Assembly: GCA_019638525.1 (NCBI GenBank) | Contig: JAHBTO010000006.1 | Coordinates: forward strand, 1 to 64,000 | Source of the DNA: Ferruginibacter sp. | Lineage (GTDB): Bacteria; Bacteroidota; Bacteroidia; Chitinophagales; Chitinophagaceae | Direction of reading: 5' to 3' | Length of the DNA: 64,000 nucleotides | Part shown: one piece after another, positions 44,044-53,632 of the stretch | How the letters are laid out: every line of letters starts with the position of its first letter | Position numbering within the stretch: the stretch's first letter is position 1 | Notes under the pieces: model-generated | The model's database searches: none | Seen by the model: only the letters and a program-made list of their open reading frames with translations | Told to the model about the DNA's origin: nothing | Translations under genes and position numbers: made by a program

Positions 44044-45369
44044 ATGAACAATCCAATAATGGCAAAGAGTATAACTTATCAATCATTTGCACAGCACAAT
44101 TACAAACAGATACCCCAGCTTATTTATTTAAATGATGAGCAAATAAAGGATATTGAAATAGTAAGCCATGTGCTTCCTTTTAAAACAAATAATTATGTAG
44201 TTAATGAATTAATTAATTGGGAAAATGTGCCCGATGACCCTATTTATACTTTAACCTTCCCCAAAAAAGAGATGTTAACAGAAGAACATTACAATTTGAT
44301 GAAAAAGGTTATAGAATCTGGCGCTTCAAAAGACGAGATAAAAAAAGCTGCACATGCAATCAGATTACAATTAAACCCTCACCCAGCTGGCCAGTTAGAA
44401 CATAATATACCAATGATAGAAGATTATAAGCTAACCGGCATGCAACATAAATACCGTGAAACAGTGTTATTTTTTCCAAGCCAGGGACAAACTTGTCATG
44501 CATATTGCAGTTTTTGTTTTAGGTGGCCACAGTTTGTTGGTATGGATGAATGGAAATTTGCCATGCGTGAAACTGAACTACTGATAAAATATTTACAAGA
44601 ACATAAAGAAGTTACTGATTTACTATTTACAGGTGGCGATCCAATGATAATGAAAAACAAAATTTTTTCAACATATATTGATGCCATTTTGGATGCAGAT
44701 ATACCCAACTTACAAACTATTCGCATTGGCACTAAAGCACTGGGCTACTGGCCTTATAAATTTATTACTGATGATGATGCAGATGATACACTACGTACAT
44801 TTGAAAAGATTGTAAAAAGTGGTAAAAACCTGGCCATTATGGCACATTTCAATCACCCGGTTGAATTATCAACAAAAGCGGTTAAAAAAGCCATTAAAAG
44901 AGTATTACAAACAGGTGCACAAATAAGAACTCAATCGCCTGTAATGAAAAATATAAATGCCGACCCCAAAATATGGGCTGCTATGTGGAGAAAACAGGTA
45001 AACCTTAATTGCATACCGTATTATATGTTTGTAGCCAGGGATACAGGTGCACAACATTATTTTAAAGTACCGTTAGTAGAAGCATGGGAAATATTCAGAA
45101 AAGCGTATCAACAGGTAAGTGGTATTTGCCGTACAGTAAGGGGCCCCAGCATGAGTGCTACGCCGGGCAAAATACAAATACTTGGAGTAAGTGAAACCGG
45201 TGGTAAAAAAATAATAACACTCCGTTTCCTGCAAGGGCGTAACCCCGATTGGGCTGCTCAACCATTCTTTGCAGAATTTGATGAAAATGCAGCATGGTTA
45301 ACTGATTTAAAGCCTGCTTTTGGCGATGATAAATTCTTTTTTGAAGAAGAATTAAATCTTTTTCAGTAA
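44044..45369 (+). CDS. KamA-family radical SAM protein (lysine 2,3-aminomutase-like)
   Basis: A 441-residue radical SAM/PLP-type enzyme. The cluster motif is C151-x3-C155-x2-C158 in TCHAYCSFCFRWP. The glycine-rich SAM motif TGGDPMIM lies ~60 residues later. A conserved Lys in TPGKIQILG is a candidate PLP lysine, placed as in LAM. The protein differs from classic lysine aminomutases in the cluster flank (FRWP rather than xRR/RK) and in its ends, so substrate may not be lysine. No amino-acid catabolic neighbours. Alternative start ATG 44056. Confidence 0.85.
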   Translation: MNNPIMAKSITYQSFAQHNYKQIPQLIYLNDEQIKDIEIVSHVLPFKTNNYVVNELINWENVPDDPIYTLTFPKKEMLTEEHYNLMKKVIESGASKDEIKKAAHAIRLQLNPHPAGQLEHNIPMIEDYKLTGMQHKYRETVLFFPSQGQTCHAYCSFCFRWPQFVGMDEWKFAMRETELLIKYLQEHKEVTDLLFTGGDPMIMKNKIFSTYIDAILDADIPNLQTIRIGTKALGYWPYKFITDDDADDTLRTFEKIVKSGKNLAIMAHFNHPVELSTKAVKKAIKRVLQTGAQIRTQSPVMKNINADPKIWAAMWRKQVNLNCIPYYMFVARDTGAQHYFKVPLVEAWEIFRKAYQQVSGICRTVRGPSMSATPGKIQILGVSETGGKKIITLRFLQGRNPDWAAQPFFAEFDENAAWLTDLKPAFGDDKFFFEEELNLFQ

Positions 45370-45735
45370 AAAATGGTACAGCTAAACATTTGAAATCAAA
45401 TTTATTTTTTAAAAAACAGAAATAAATAAAACTTTTACTTAGGCATAAAACATCTTTACATTTAGCTTATGCTTTTATTATAATCTTTAATTTATTAAAT
45501 AAGCAACTTACAAAATTGCTTTAGTAAGTATGATACAATTTTACAAAAGGTTGATTGTATATTGTTTCTAATAGTTTTTCCTGCCACTGCTGCCCTAACC
45601 TGTTGAATAAGCTATTGCATTTCTATGTGTACATATCTCAATTTTTAAAAAAACAGCATTTTTAACCTTTTAAACTATTAATACAGGCATAAACGCTTTT
45701 ATTATCCTATTTTTAATTATAAAAACTAAATAATT
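45370..45735. other. Intergenic region, nothing recognised
   Basis: A 366 bp AT-rich gap. No frame, hairpin or consensus promoter was found. Confidence 0.35.
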
Positions 45736-46233
45736 ATGTATACATCAATCCTGTTTAAGAAATTTTTAATTTTTGGTTTTACACTTTTGGTTTTACAAGT
45801 ATCAGCTCAAACAAACAACTCCAAAGTGAGGTTACAAAATTTTCCATCGTTAGCCACACCAAAAGGATATTCGCATGCTGCAGTTATTGACCTGGGGTGG
45901 GCAAATATGATAATTTTTTCGGGTCAGGTACCATTAGATAAAAATGGTAACCTGGTTGCAAAAGGTAATTTTAAAAAACAAACCGAACAGGTTTTTGAAA
46001 ATATCAAGTCTGCCCTAACCGATTTGGGAGGAAATATGAGTGATGTAATAAAGATTGGCATTTACTTGACAGATATGAAAAATATTCAGTTATTTAGAAA
46101 TGTAAGAGACAAATATATTGATGTAAAAAACCCACCTGCCAGCACGCTGGTGCAGGTTAGTAAATTGTACAGAGACGAAGTACTGCTGGAAGTTGAGGCT
46201 ACAGCTATAATCCCTAAAAATACTTTTAAATAA
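45736..46233 (+). CDS. Exported Rid (YjgF/YER057c/UK114)-family protein
   Basis: A 165-residue protein with a signal peptide (~1-24, VSAQ), which is unusual for a normally cytoplasmic fold. The chorismate-mutase-like core is visible (NMIIFSGQVPLDKNGNLV, QTEQVFENIKSALTDLGG, LLEVEATAI). At the position of the imine-deaminating Arg of RidA, here PPASTLVQV, a Ser replaces the Arg, so enamine/imine deaminase activity is doubtful. It may bind small metabolites in the periplasm. Followed two bases later by an alpha/beta hydrolase. Confidence 0.86.
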   Translation: MYTSILFKKFLIFGFTLLVLQVSAQTNNSKVRLQNFPSLATPKGYSHAAVIDLGWANMIIFSGQVPLDKNGNLVAKGNFKKQTEQVFENIKSALTDLGGNMSDVIKIGIYLTDMKNIQLFRNVRDKYIDVKNPPASTLVQVSKLYRDEVLLEVEATAIIPKNTFK

Positions 46234-46235
46234 AT

Positions 46236-47006
46236 ATGTTTACAAGTGGCTATTCTGATATAAATGGAATAAAAATGTATTACGAAATTTACGGGCAAGG
46301 TAAACCGTTACTGTTGCTTCATGGCGGAGGTTCAACCATACAAACTACTTTTGGAAGAGTAATACCAGCATTAGCAAAGAAACATCAGCTTATTTGTACA
46401 GAACTGCAGGCACATGGTAGAACAAGCGATAGAAATACGCCTATATCTTTCAACCAGGATGCAAAAGATGTAATTGGCTTACTGGATAATTTAAACATTC
46501 AACAAGCAGATATTTTTGGTTTTAGTAATGGTGGAATGACTGCTTTAAAAATAGCTATTCAATATCCCGAGCGTTGTAATAAAATAATTGCCGGATCGGT
46601 ATTGCTGAAACGAAACGGCGCCTTTACACAGTTTTGGGAATTTATGAATAATGGAACCTTTGACCAAATGCCCCAACAATATAAAGATGCCTTCCTGGAA
46701 GTAAATCCAGATAGTACCAAATTAATAGCCATGTATCAAAAATGTGCAGACAGGATGATTAATTTTACAGATTTTACCGATGAAGAAATAAATTCTATCA
46801 AAGCTCCTGTTTTACTTATCAATGGTAAACAAGATGTGGGCACCTACGAACATATTACAGCCATGGCCAAATTGATTACACATTGCAAACTGGTGGTTTT
46901 TCCCGGTGGGCATGGCGCTTATATCGGAGAAATAACTACCCTTAATGATAATTATGATAATGAAGAATCTGCATTGCCGGCAATTGAAAAATTTTTGTCA
47001 GAATAA
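46236..47006 (+). CDS. Alpha/beta hydrolase
   Basis: A 256-residue hydrolase of the epoxide-hydrolase/proline-iminopeptidase type: oxyanion region LLLLHGGGSTIQ, nucleophile in GFSNGGMTAL, Asp in INGKQDVGTY, His in PGGHGAY. No signal peptide. Two bases separate it from the Rid-family gene, so they are probably co-translated. Substrate unknown. Confidence 0.9.
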   Translation: MFTSGYSDINGIKMYYEIYGQGKPLLLLHGGGSTIQTTFGRVIPALAKKHQLICTELQAHGRTSDRNTPISFNQDAKDVIGLLDNLNIQQADIFGFSNGGMTALKIAIQYPERCNKIIAGSVLLKRNGAFTQFWEFMNNGTFDQMPQQYKDAFLEVNPDSTKLIAMYQKCADRMINFTDFTDEEINSIKAPVLLINGKQDVGTYEHITAMAKLITHCKLVVFPGGHGAYIGEITTLNDNYDNEESALPAIEKFLSE

Positions 47007-47062
47007 ATGAATTGATTGAATTTTTATTTTAATAATTTTACCTATCCGAAAATTTCTTCATC

Positions 47063-47473
47063 GTGCATTCTGATATTATTCAATACAATAACAAACAAAT
47101 GCCAGTGGACAAAGAAATTTGTACCACTCTTGCCAGTTTGATTGACAGTTCACTTAAAGAATCTAAAATATGGCATTCGCATCCAGTTTGGTTTATTGAT
47201 GGAAACCCTATTGTAGGATACAGCAAACAAAAACCGGGCATTCGTTTAATGTTTTGGAGTGGTGCCGATTTTGATGAAGATAAATTAATTATAGGAACAG
47301 GTAAGTTTAAAGATGCTTCTGTATTTTATACATCTCCTGATCAAATTACACCAAATGAAATAAAACGCTGGCTCAAAAAATCAAAATCCATTCAATGGGA
47401 TTATAAAAACCTGGTAAAAAGAAAAGGCAGGCTTGAAATGATTGTTACTACAAAAAAATCAAGTAGAAGTTAA
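47063..47473 (+). CDS. DUF1801-family protein
   Basis: A 136-residue small protein resembling DUF1801 (IWHSHPVWFIDGNPIVGYS, then RLMFWSGADF and YTSPDQITPNEIKRWLKKS). GTG at 47063 is the longest start; ATG at 47099 (MPVDKEICTTL) is an alternative. The fold is an alpha/beta sandwich with unknown role, and the Trp/His-rich front suggests a ligand site. Confidence 0.8.
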   Translation: MHSDIIQYNNKQMPVDKEICTTLASLIDSSLKESKIWHSHPVWFIDGNPIVGYSKQKPGIRLMFWSGADFDEDKLIIGTGKFKDASVFYTSPDQITPNEIKRWLKKSKSIQWDYKNLVKRKGRLEMIVTTKKSSRS

Positions 47474-47629
47474 ATTGTTGTATTGGTGCTCCTTTTGCAG
47501 CATTACCGATAAATCTATTAGCAGTATTTAAAATACAGCCACAATAGCAAAAGAAACGTTAAGAACATTTTGTAAATTCAAAATTTTATGTACCTGAAAT
47601 AAAAATTACATCATACACAAAAAAAATAA

Positions 47630-48412
47630 ATGAAACAATACTTATTACAAACCTTAATCATCCTAAGTATGATTTACCTGTCCGGGTGCAATAGTTCAAA
47701 ATCTTTAAGCAGCGGTAATAATAATAGTATCGAAGATCTTTATGGCTATTTGTGGAACCTAACAGAATTAAATGGAACCACTGTTAATACAGGAAAAGCT
47801 GCACTTAATTTTAGAGCAAACAATAGTCAAAAATTTACAGGCAATGCAGGCTGCAATATTATTAATGGAAATTATGAGACTAAAGAAAATGGTTATATAA
47901 AATTTTCTCCGCTTGCAACTACCCGTATGGCTTGTGACCCCCAAATAAGGGAACAGGAATTTATTGAAACACTTGGCAAAGTTGATAACTGGAGTATTAA
48001 TAATAACCAGTTATTATTAAAAAACGGTAAAACTATTATAGCCAAATTACAAGGCCGGGTTAAAGAAATTGTTTTGCTTGATGGAGAATGGGAACTCAAT
48101 TATATATCGGGACCAAAAATTACTTTTGAAGGATTATATCCTGATAAAAAACCTTTGTTGGTTTTTAATAAAAATAATGAAGATGAAGTAGGCGGCAATA
48201 CAAGTTGCAATGGATTCAGCGGTAAATTTTCAATTAATGGAAATAAAATATCTTTTGCAGAACCATTTGCAAAAACTATGATTTATTGCCAGGGCGGTGG
48301 CGAAGAAACTTTTTTGAAAATGCTTAGTAAAGTAAATCATTATTCACAATCAGGAAATACATTGACTTTACTGGTTGATGATGTAGCAGTAATGCGATTT
48401 ACTAAAAAATAA
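47630..48412 (+). CDS. Lipoprotein with two META (HslJ-like) domains
   Basis: A 260-residue lipoprotein (IYLSGC, Cys at ~20) with two META domains, ~33-140 and ~148-258. Each contains the N-G-C or S-C-N turn: GNAGCNIINGNYE in the first and GGNTSCNGFSGKF in the second, followed by TTRMACDP and KTMIYCQGG. Proteins of this type protect the envelope against heat or novobiocin-like stress. It stands apart from its neighbours. Confidence 0.9.
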   Translation: MKQYLLQTLIILSMIYLSGCNSSKSLSSGNNNSIEDLYGYLWNLTELNGTTVNTGKAALNFRANNSQKFTGNAGCNIINGNYETKENGYIKFSPLATTRMACDPQIREQEFIETLGKVDNWSINNNQLLLKNGKTIIAKLQGRVKEIVLLDGEWELNYISGPKITFEGLYPDKKPLLVFNKNNEDEVGGNTSCNGFSGKFSINGNKISFAEPFAKTMIYCQGGGEETFLKMLSKVNHYSQSGNTLTLLVDDVAVMRFTKK

Positions 48413-48647
48413 AGCTAATATTTTTAACAGGATTGATATCATTTGAACAACTAAATCAAAAGCCTAATTTTTACCCGCCTTTTACATGTAAATAAATCTT
48501 TTATAAATAAGAATTGTATAAAAGCAAAATGGTAATTTTTCAAAAATTTTATAACAGTTTTTTACCAACCAGGGTTCTATATTTTGCTTTTTAAATTTAT
48601 ACTTTATCTTAGTGGCAATCTAAAAGATAGTTACTAAAATTAAAAGT

Positions 48648-50933
48648 ATGGGGCATCTTCCTGATTTGATATTAGATTTAGCACTTGTGTTAATGACAGC
48701 CGCTGTGGTGTTGCTTATTTTTAAAAGAATAAAGCAGCCATTGGTACTTGGCTATATCATTGCAGGTTACCTAGTGGGGCCATACTTTAAAATATTTCCT
48801 ACTGTAGCAGATCTTGGCAGTATTGAAGTGATGTCTGAATTAGGCGTTATTTTTTTGTTGTTTGGCTTAGGCCTCGAATTTAGTTTTAAAAAATTAATGC
48901 GTGTAGGCGGTTATGCCTCTATCACAGCATTCATAGAAATTATCTTTATTACTATATCGGGTTTTCTTTTAGGCAGATGGTTAGGATGGTCAACAATAGA
49001 CAGTTTGTTTCTTGGAGGTATGTTGGCCAGTTCATCTACCACTATCATCATAAGAGCTTTTGATGAATTAGGAGTAAAATCAAAACAATTTGCCAATGTT
49101 GTTTTTGGTGTTTTGATAGTAGAAGATATCGTTGTCATCCTTTTAATGGTATTGCTTTCAACCATGGCGGTTACTCAACAAATACAAGGAGGCGAAATTG
49201 TTTATACTGTTTTAAAATTAGTTTTTTTCCTGGCACTTTGGTTTATCATGGGAATCTTCTTACTACCTACCCTTCTTAAAAAAGCTAAAAAATGGTTAGA
49301 TGATGAAAATCTTTTGCTTTTATCAATTGGGCTTTGCCTTGGCATGGTGGTACTTGCAGTGCATGTGGGTTTTTCGGCTGAGTTAGGCGCATTTATCATG
49401 GGTAGTATAGTAGCAGAAACCACATCGGCCGAAAAGGTTGAACATTTAGTTAAACCTATAAAAGATTTATTTGGCGCTGTGTTTTTTGTTTCGGTTGGTA
49501 TGATGATAGACCCGCAGGCCATTATAGAATACAAATGGGCTGTACTGGCAGTAACCCTGCTAACATTTTTTGGAAAGATTCTTAGTACAACATTGGGTGC
49601 TGTAATATCCGGGCAACCACTAAAGCAATCTGTCAGGGTAGGTTTAAGTATGGCACAAATAGGTGAATTTGCTTTCATAGTAGCTGCACTAGGTGTATCA
49701 TTAAAAGTAACATCCGAATTTCTTTTTCCTATTGCTGTTGGCGCATCAGCTATTACAACTTTTACAACTCCCTACTTAATAAAATATGCAGATCCTATTT
49801 ATAAATTTATTGAAAAAATATTACCACAAAAACTTGTACATAGTTTAAACAGGTTTTCATCGGGCGCACAAAATATACAAGCCGAAACCAAGTGGAGAAC
49901 TTTATTAATATCTTATTCAAAAATTATAATCATTAATGGTTTTATCCTTTTATCAATAGGCTTGTTATTGGTAAACTTTATTATCCCATATTTAAATACA
50001 ATCATTAATGATAAAAATATAAGTAATATAGTTAGTTCTATCATTGCCCTTGGCGCCGGTGCGCCATTTATTTTTGCCATCATGACCCGTAAGCCCGACA
50101 ACCCGGTGTATAAAGAGTTTTGGTTAAAAAAGAGAGTTTATAACCGGGGGCCTTTATTGGCCATTGAAGTAACAAGAATTATCATTGGTATTGCATTAAT
50201 TACTTTATGGGGCCTTTACTTTTTTCAAACTTATATTGCCTTGTTGGTAATAGTACCAATAACGCTAATTGTGTTCAGCATGTTTAGAAAAAGGCTTCAT
50301 AACTTTTACCAACGCTTAGAGGGAAGGTTTATCACTAATCTTACAGAAAGAGAAAGTGTTGCATACCAATCTACCTCAGCAAGTGTTAGCCGCAAAAAAG
50401 CCGAAATAGAAAATTATCTTACACCTTATGATGCACATATTATTCAGTTAGAAGTATCGCCAGATGCCACTTTTATTGGTACAGAATTGCAGCAGCTTGC
50501 CTGGCGAGAAAAATATGGCATCAATATCGTTTACATTCGACGGGGCGATAAAATTATTTACCTGCCTCAACGTAACAGTATTTTACTTCCATTTGATGAA
50601 GTGGGTGTAATTGCCACTGATGAGCAAATTGCCTCTTTTAAAACCTTGTTTGATAAACAGGAAGTTGCTGAAGCAGAAGATATCAATATTGAAGATATAG
50701 GTATTCACCAGTTTGTAATTGATGACCAGCATTTGTTAAAAGGAAAAACTATAAGAGAGTCTGGTATCAGGGAACAAGCCAGGGGCCTTGTTGTTGGTAT
50801 TGAACGAAATGGCAATCGTATACTTAATCCCGACTCTACCACTGTTTTTGAAAAAAATGATATTGTTTGGCTGGTTGGTAATATGAAGAAGATTAAACAA
50901 CTAAGAAGTAATATCGTAAAAAACAATCCTTAA
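48648..50933 (+). CDS. CPA2-type cation:proton antiporter with two TrkA-C domains
   Basis: A 761-residue inner-membrane transporter. About 12 spans form the Na+/K+-H+ exchanger domain (~1-390), with GLEFSFKKL and SSSTTIIIRAF characteristic of KefB/RosB-type antiporters; four further hydrophobic segments follow. Two soluble RCK-C domains complete it: ~580-655 (QLEVSPDATFIGTELQQLAW) and ~675-755 (HLLKGKTIRESGIREQARGL). No nucleotide-binding TrkA-N domain is present between or before them. Likely exports K+ or Na+; gating by small ligands is suggested by the RCK-C domains. Confidence 0.9.
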   Translation: MGHLPDLILDLALVLMTAAVVLLIFKRIKQPLVLGYIIAGYLVGPYFKIFPTVADLGSIEVMSELGVIFLLFGLGLEFSFKKLMRVGGYASITAFIEIIFITISGFLLGRWLGWSTIDSLFLGGMLASSSTTIIIRAFDELGVKSKQFANVVFGVLIVEDIVVILLMVLLSTMAVTQQIQGGEIVYTVLKLVFFLALWFIMGIFLLPTLLKKAKKWLDDENLLLLSIGLCLGMVVLAVHVGFSAELGAFIMGSIVAETTSAEKVEHLVKPIKDLFGAVFFVSVGMMIDPQAIIEYKWAVLAVTLLTFFGKILSTTLGAVISGQPLKQSVRVGLSMAQIGEFAFIVAALGVSLKVTSEFLFPIAVGASAITTFTTPYLIKYADPIYKFIEKILPQKLVHSLNRFSSGAQNIQAETKWRTLLISYSKIIIINGFILLSIGLLLVNFIIPYLNTIINDKNISNIVSSIIALGAGAPFIFAIMTRKPDNPVYKEFWLKKRVYNRGPLLAIEVTRIIIGIALITLWGLYFFQTYIALLVIVPITLIVFSMFRKRLHNFYQRLEGRFITNLTERESVAYQSTSASVSRKKAEIENYLTPYDAHIIQLEVSPDATFIGTELQQLAWREKYGINIVYIRRGDKIIYLPQRNSILLPFDEVGVIATDEQIASFKTLFDKQEVAEAEDINIEDIGIHQFVIDDQHLLKGKTIRESGIREQARGLVVGIERNGNRILNPDSTTVFEKNDIVWLVGNMKKIKQLRSNIVKNNP

Positions 50934-51081
50934 AATAAAAGATACTGCATCATCAATAACCAGGCAGGGAATTTGTAAAATAAAATGAGTAAACTTAGTT
51001 TATTGTTTTATGTAGATATATATTGATGATTTTGTTATGATATTACCGGAAGTACATTTTTTAATAAAATCTTAAGCTATT

Positions 51082-52797
51082 ATGAATAAAATATGCCTAA
51101 TTGTATTAGCTGTAATACTTATTGCAGGATGCAATAATAAAGAAGAAAAGAATAAAAATACTTCTGTGATAGGTTGCCAACCATCTATAACGAGCGACAA
51201 AGAATGGTATAACTCAAACAAAAAAGCGCCTCTTTTCAATGGTCTTGATGGTATTAACTTTAAAATATCTACAACAAGTGAAGAAGCACAGAAATATTTT
51301 AACCAGGGTATGATGCTGGCCTATGGTTTTAACCATGCAGAAGCAGCAAGATCATTTTATGAAGCAACCAGGCTCGATTCCAATTGTGCAATGGCCTGGT
51401 GGGGCTTTGCCTATGTTTTAGGCCCCAACTATAATGCTGGTATGGAGCCTGATAACTATACCAGGGCATATAACGCTATGATGAAAGCTGCTTCATTAAC
51501 TAAAAACTGTACATCCTTAGAAAAGGAAATGATACAAGCCATACAGGCAAGGTATATAAAAACAGCACCATCCGACAGGTCGTCGCTGGATATTGCGTAT
51601 GCTGCGGCGATGAAAAAAGTTTATGAACAATTTCCATCCAATCCCGATGTAGGAGCGCTATATGCCGAATCCCTAATGAATTTACACCCCTGGGATTTAT
51701 ATGATAAGCAAAGTAAATTACCCAAAGAATGGACTCATGAACTGGTTGCAGTATTGGAACATTTAATGAAGATAAACCCAATGCACCCCGGCGCTCACCA
51801 TTTTTATATACATGCTTTGGAAGCTTCTGCCACTCCCGAAAAAGCTTTAAAAAGTGCATCCCTGTTAGATACATTAGTTAACGGTGCAGGACACTTGTTA
51901 CACATGCCTTCGCATATTTATATAAATACCGGACACTATCATAAGGGTACTATTGCTAACCTTAGAGCTATAGCTGTTGATAGTATTTACACTATTGCCT
52001 GCAATGCACAAGGTGTTTACCCCCTGGCATATTATCCTCACAATTATCATTTTCTTACAGCAACTGCGGCTTTAGAAGGAAATTCAAATCTATCCTGGAA
52101 CGCTGCATTAAAATTGCAAGCGCATACAGCAAAGGATTTAATGCAAGAACCGGAATGGGGCACCTTGCAACATTACTATTCCATTCCGTATTACATAGCA
52201 GTTAAATTTGGTATGTGGGATACAATTCTTTCCATTCCCCAACCAACTAAAAACCTAATCTATCCAACAGCAATTTGGCATTATGCAAAAGGCATGGCTT
52301 ACCTGGGAAAAAATGATATTGTAAATGCTAAAAAAGAGTTATCTGCTATTAAAGTATTGGCAACAGATACCTTGCTAAACCAAATAACCATTTGGGGCAT
52401 TAATACTACAACCGATCTTGTACAAATTGCAAGTAAAGTGCTGGAAGCTGAAATTGCCGCCAGGCAATATCAATTTACATCTTCTATCGCCTTATTATAC
52501 GAAGCAATTGCAATTGAAGATAAATTAAATTATAACGAGCCGCCAGACTGGTTTTTCTCTGTAAGGCATCATTTAGGAGCCGTACTTTTAAAGGCAGGTA
52601 AATACTCTGATGCTGAAAACGTTTATCAAAAAGATTTACAAACATGGAAGAATAATGGCTGGGCATTGATGGGGTTATACCAGTCATTGATTTTTCAGAA
52701 AAAAGAAAAAGAAGCATTACAAGTAAAAGCAGCTTTTGATGAAGCTTGGCAATATGCCGATATTAAAATTTCCTCTTCATCAGTAATAGCAAATTAA
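51082..52797 (+). CDS. Tetratricopeptide-repeat lipoprotein
   Basis: A 571-residue lipoprotein (LIAGC, Cys at ~16). TPR-like helices are visible at ~65-110 (AQKYFNQGMMLAYGFNHAEA) and again near the C-terminus (SDAENVYQKDLQTWKNNGWA). The middle holds conserved histidines (PMHPGAHHFYIHALE, HMPSHIYINTGHY), a pattern seen in Bacteroidota TPR proteins of unknown function. It is followed 54 bp later by the metallo-beta-lactamase. Confidence 0.85.
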   Translation: MNKICLIVLAVILIAGCNNKEEKNKNTSVIGCQPSITSDKEWYNSNKKAPLFNGLDGINFKISTTSEEAQKYFNQGMMLAYGFNHAEAARSFYEATRLDSNCAMAWWGFAYVLGPNYNAGMEPDNYTRAYNAMMKAASLTKNCTSLEKEMIQAIQARYIKTAPSDRSSLDIAYAAAMKKVYEQFPSNPDVGALYAESLMNLHPWDLYDKQSKLPKEWTHELVAVLEHLMKINPMHPGAHHFYIHALEASATPEKALKSASLLDTLVNGAGHLLHMPSHIYINTGHYHKGTIANLRAIAVDSIYTIACNAQGVYPLAYYPHNYHFLTATAALEGNSNLSWNAALKLQAHTAKDLMQEPEWGTLQHYYSIPYYIAVKFGMWDTILSIPQPTKNLIYPTAIWHYAKGMAYLGKNDIVNAKKELSAIKVLATDTLLNQITIWGINTTTDLVQIASKVLEAEIAARQYQFTSSIALLYEAIAIEDKLNYNEPPDWFFSVRHHLGAVLLKAGKYSDAENVYQKDLQTWKNNGWALMGLYQSLIFQKKEKEALQVKAAFDEAWQYADIKISSSSVIAN

Positions 52798-52851
52798 AAT
52801 TTACTTAAAAACGGGTAATACATTTTAAAGAATTATTTATTAAAAATAAGA

Positions 52852-53589
52852 ATGCGTACAATATTATCGTATACCCTGTGTTTGTTGTTTTACTGCAATG
52901 TCTTTAGTCAGCCTGCAAATAATAAACTTACAATATCTCATTTAACGGGTAACTTTTATATTTATACCACTTACAGTATTTATGAAGGGAATCCTGTGCC
53001 TGCCAATGGAATGTACCTGGTAACAAATGATGCTGTTGTACTTTTTGATACCCCATGGGACACTACCCAATTTCAACCACTGCTTGATTCCATAAAATTA
53101 AAACATGGTAAAAAAGTTGAAATGTGCATTGCCACACATTGGCATAGCGACAGGACAGAAGGACTTGCATACTACCAACAGAAAGGCATTAAAACATATA
53201 CAACAACACTTACAGATTCATTGTGTAAACTGAATAATAAAAAACGGGCACAGTTTTTAATTACAAAAGATACAACATTTAAAATCGGGCAATATACTTT
53301 TGAAACTTATTACCCCGGGCAGGGACATACGATTGACAATATCATAATATGGTTTGGTCATGAAAGAATATTGTATGGAGGATGCCTCATTAAAGGTGCT
53401 GATGCCGATAATCTTGGTTATTTGGGCGATGCAAACACAAGCGCTTATTTTTCTACCTTGCAAAATGTGAAGAAAAAATGTGGGCACCCTAAATATATCA
53501 TTGTTTCGCACAGCGATTGGAATAACTTGCAATCTTTAAAACATTCTATTAAATTGGCTAAAGAACTTAAAGACAAAATCAAAGAGTAA
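52852..53589 (+). CDS. Subclass B1 metallo-beta-lactamase
   Basis: A 245-residue exported enzyme (signal peptide ~1-19, FSQ). All six zinc ligands of B1 enzymes are present: H96, H98 and D100 in THWHSDRTEGL, H159 in GQGHTIDN, C178 in GGCLIKGADADN and H220 in VSHSDW. Lys181, three after the Cys, matches the substrate-carboxylate Lys. The overall sequence resembles the BlaB/IND group of Flavobacteria (e.g. NGMYLVTNDAVVLFDTPWD). It should hydrolyse penicillins and carbapenems in the periplasm; activity is inferred. Same direction as the TPR lipoprotein. Confidence 0.94.
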   Translation: MRTILSYTLCLLFYCNVFSQPANNKLTISHLTGNFYIYTTYSIYEGNPVPANGMYLVTNDAVVLFDTPWDTTQFQPLLDSIKLKHGKKVEMCIATHWHSDRTEGLAYYQQKGIKTYTTTLTDSLCKLNNKKRAQFLITKDTTFKIGQYTFETYYPGQGHTIDNIIIWFGHERILYGGCLIKGADADNLGYLGDANTSAYFSTLQNVKKKCGHPKYIIVSHSDWNNLQSLKHSIKLAKELKDKIKE

Positions 53590-53632
53590 GGATCTTATAA
53601 TTGTAATTTTATCAACCAAAACATTAAAAATC

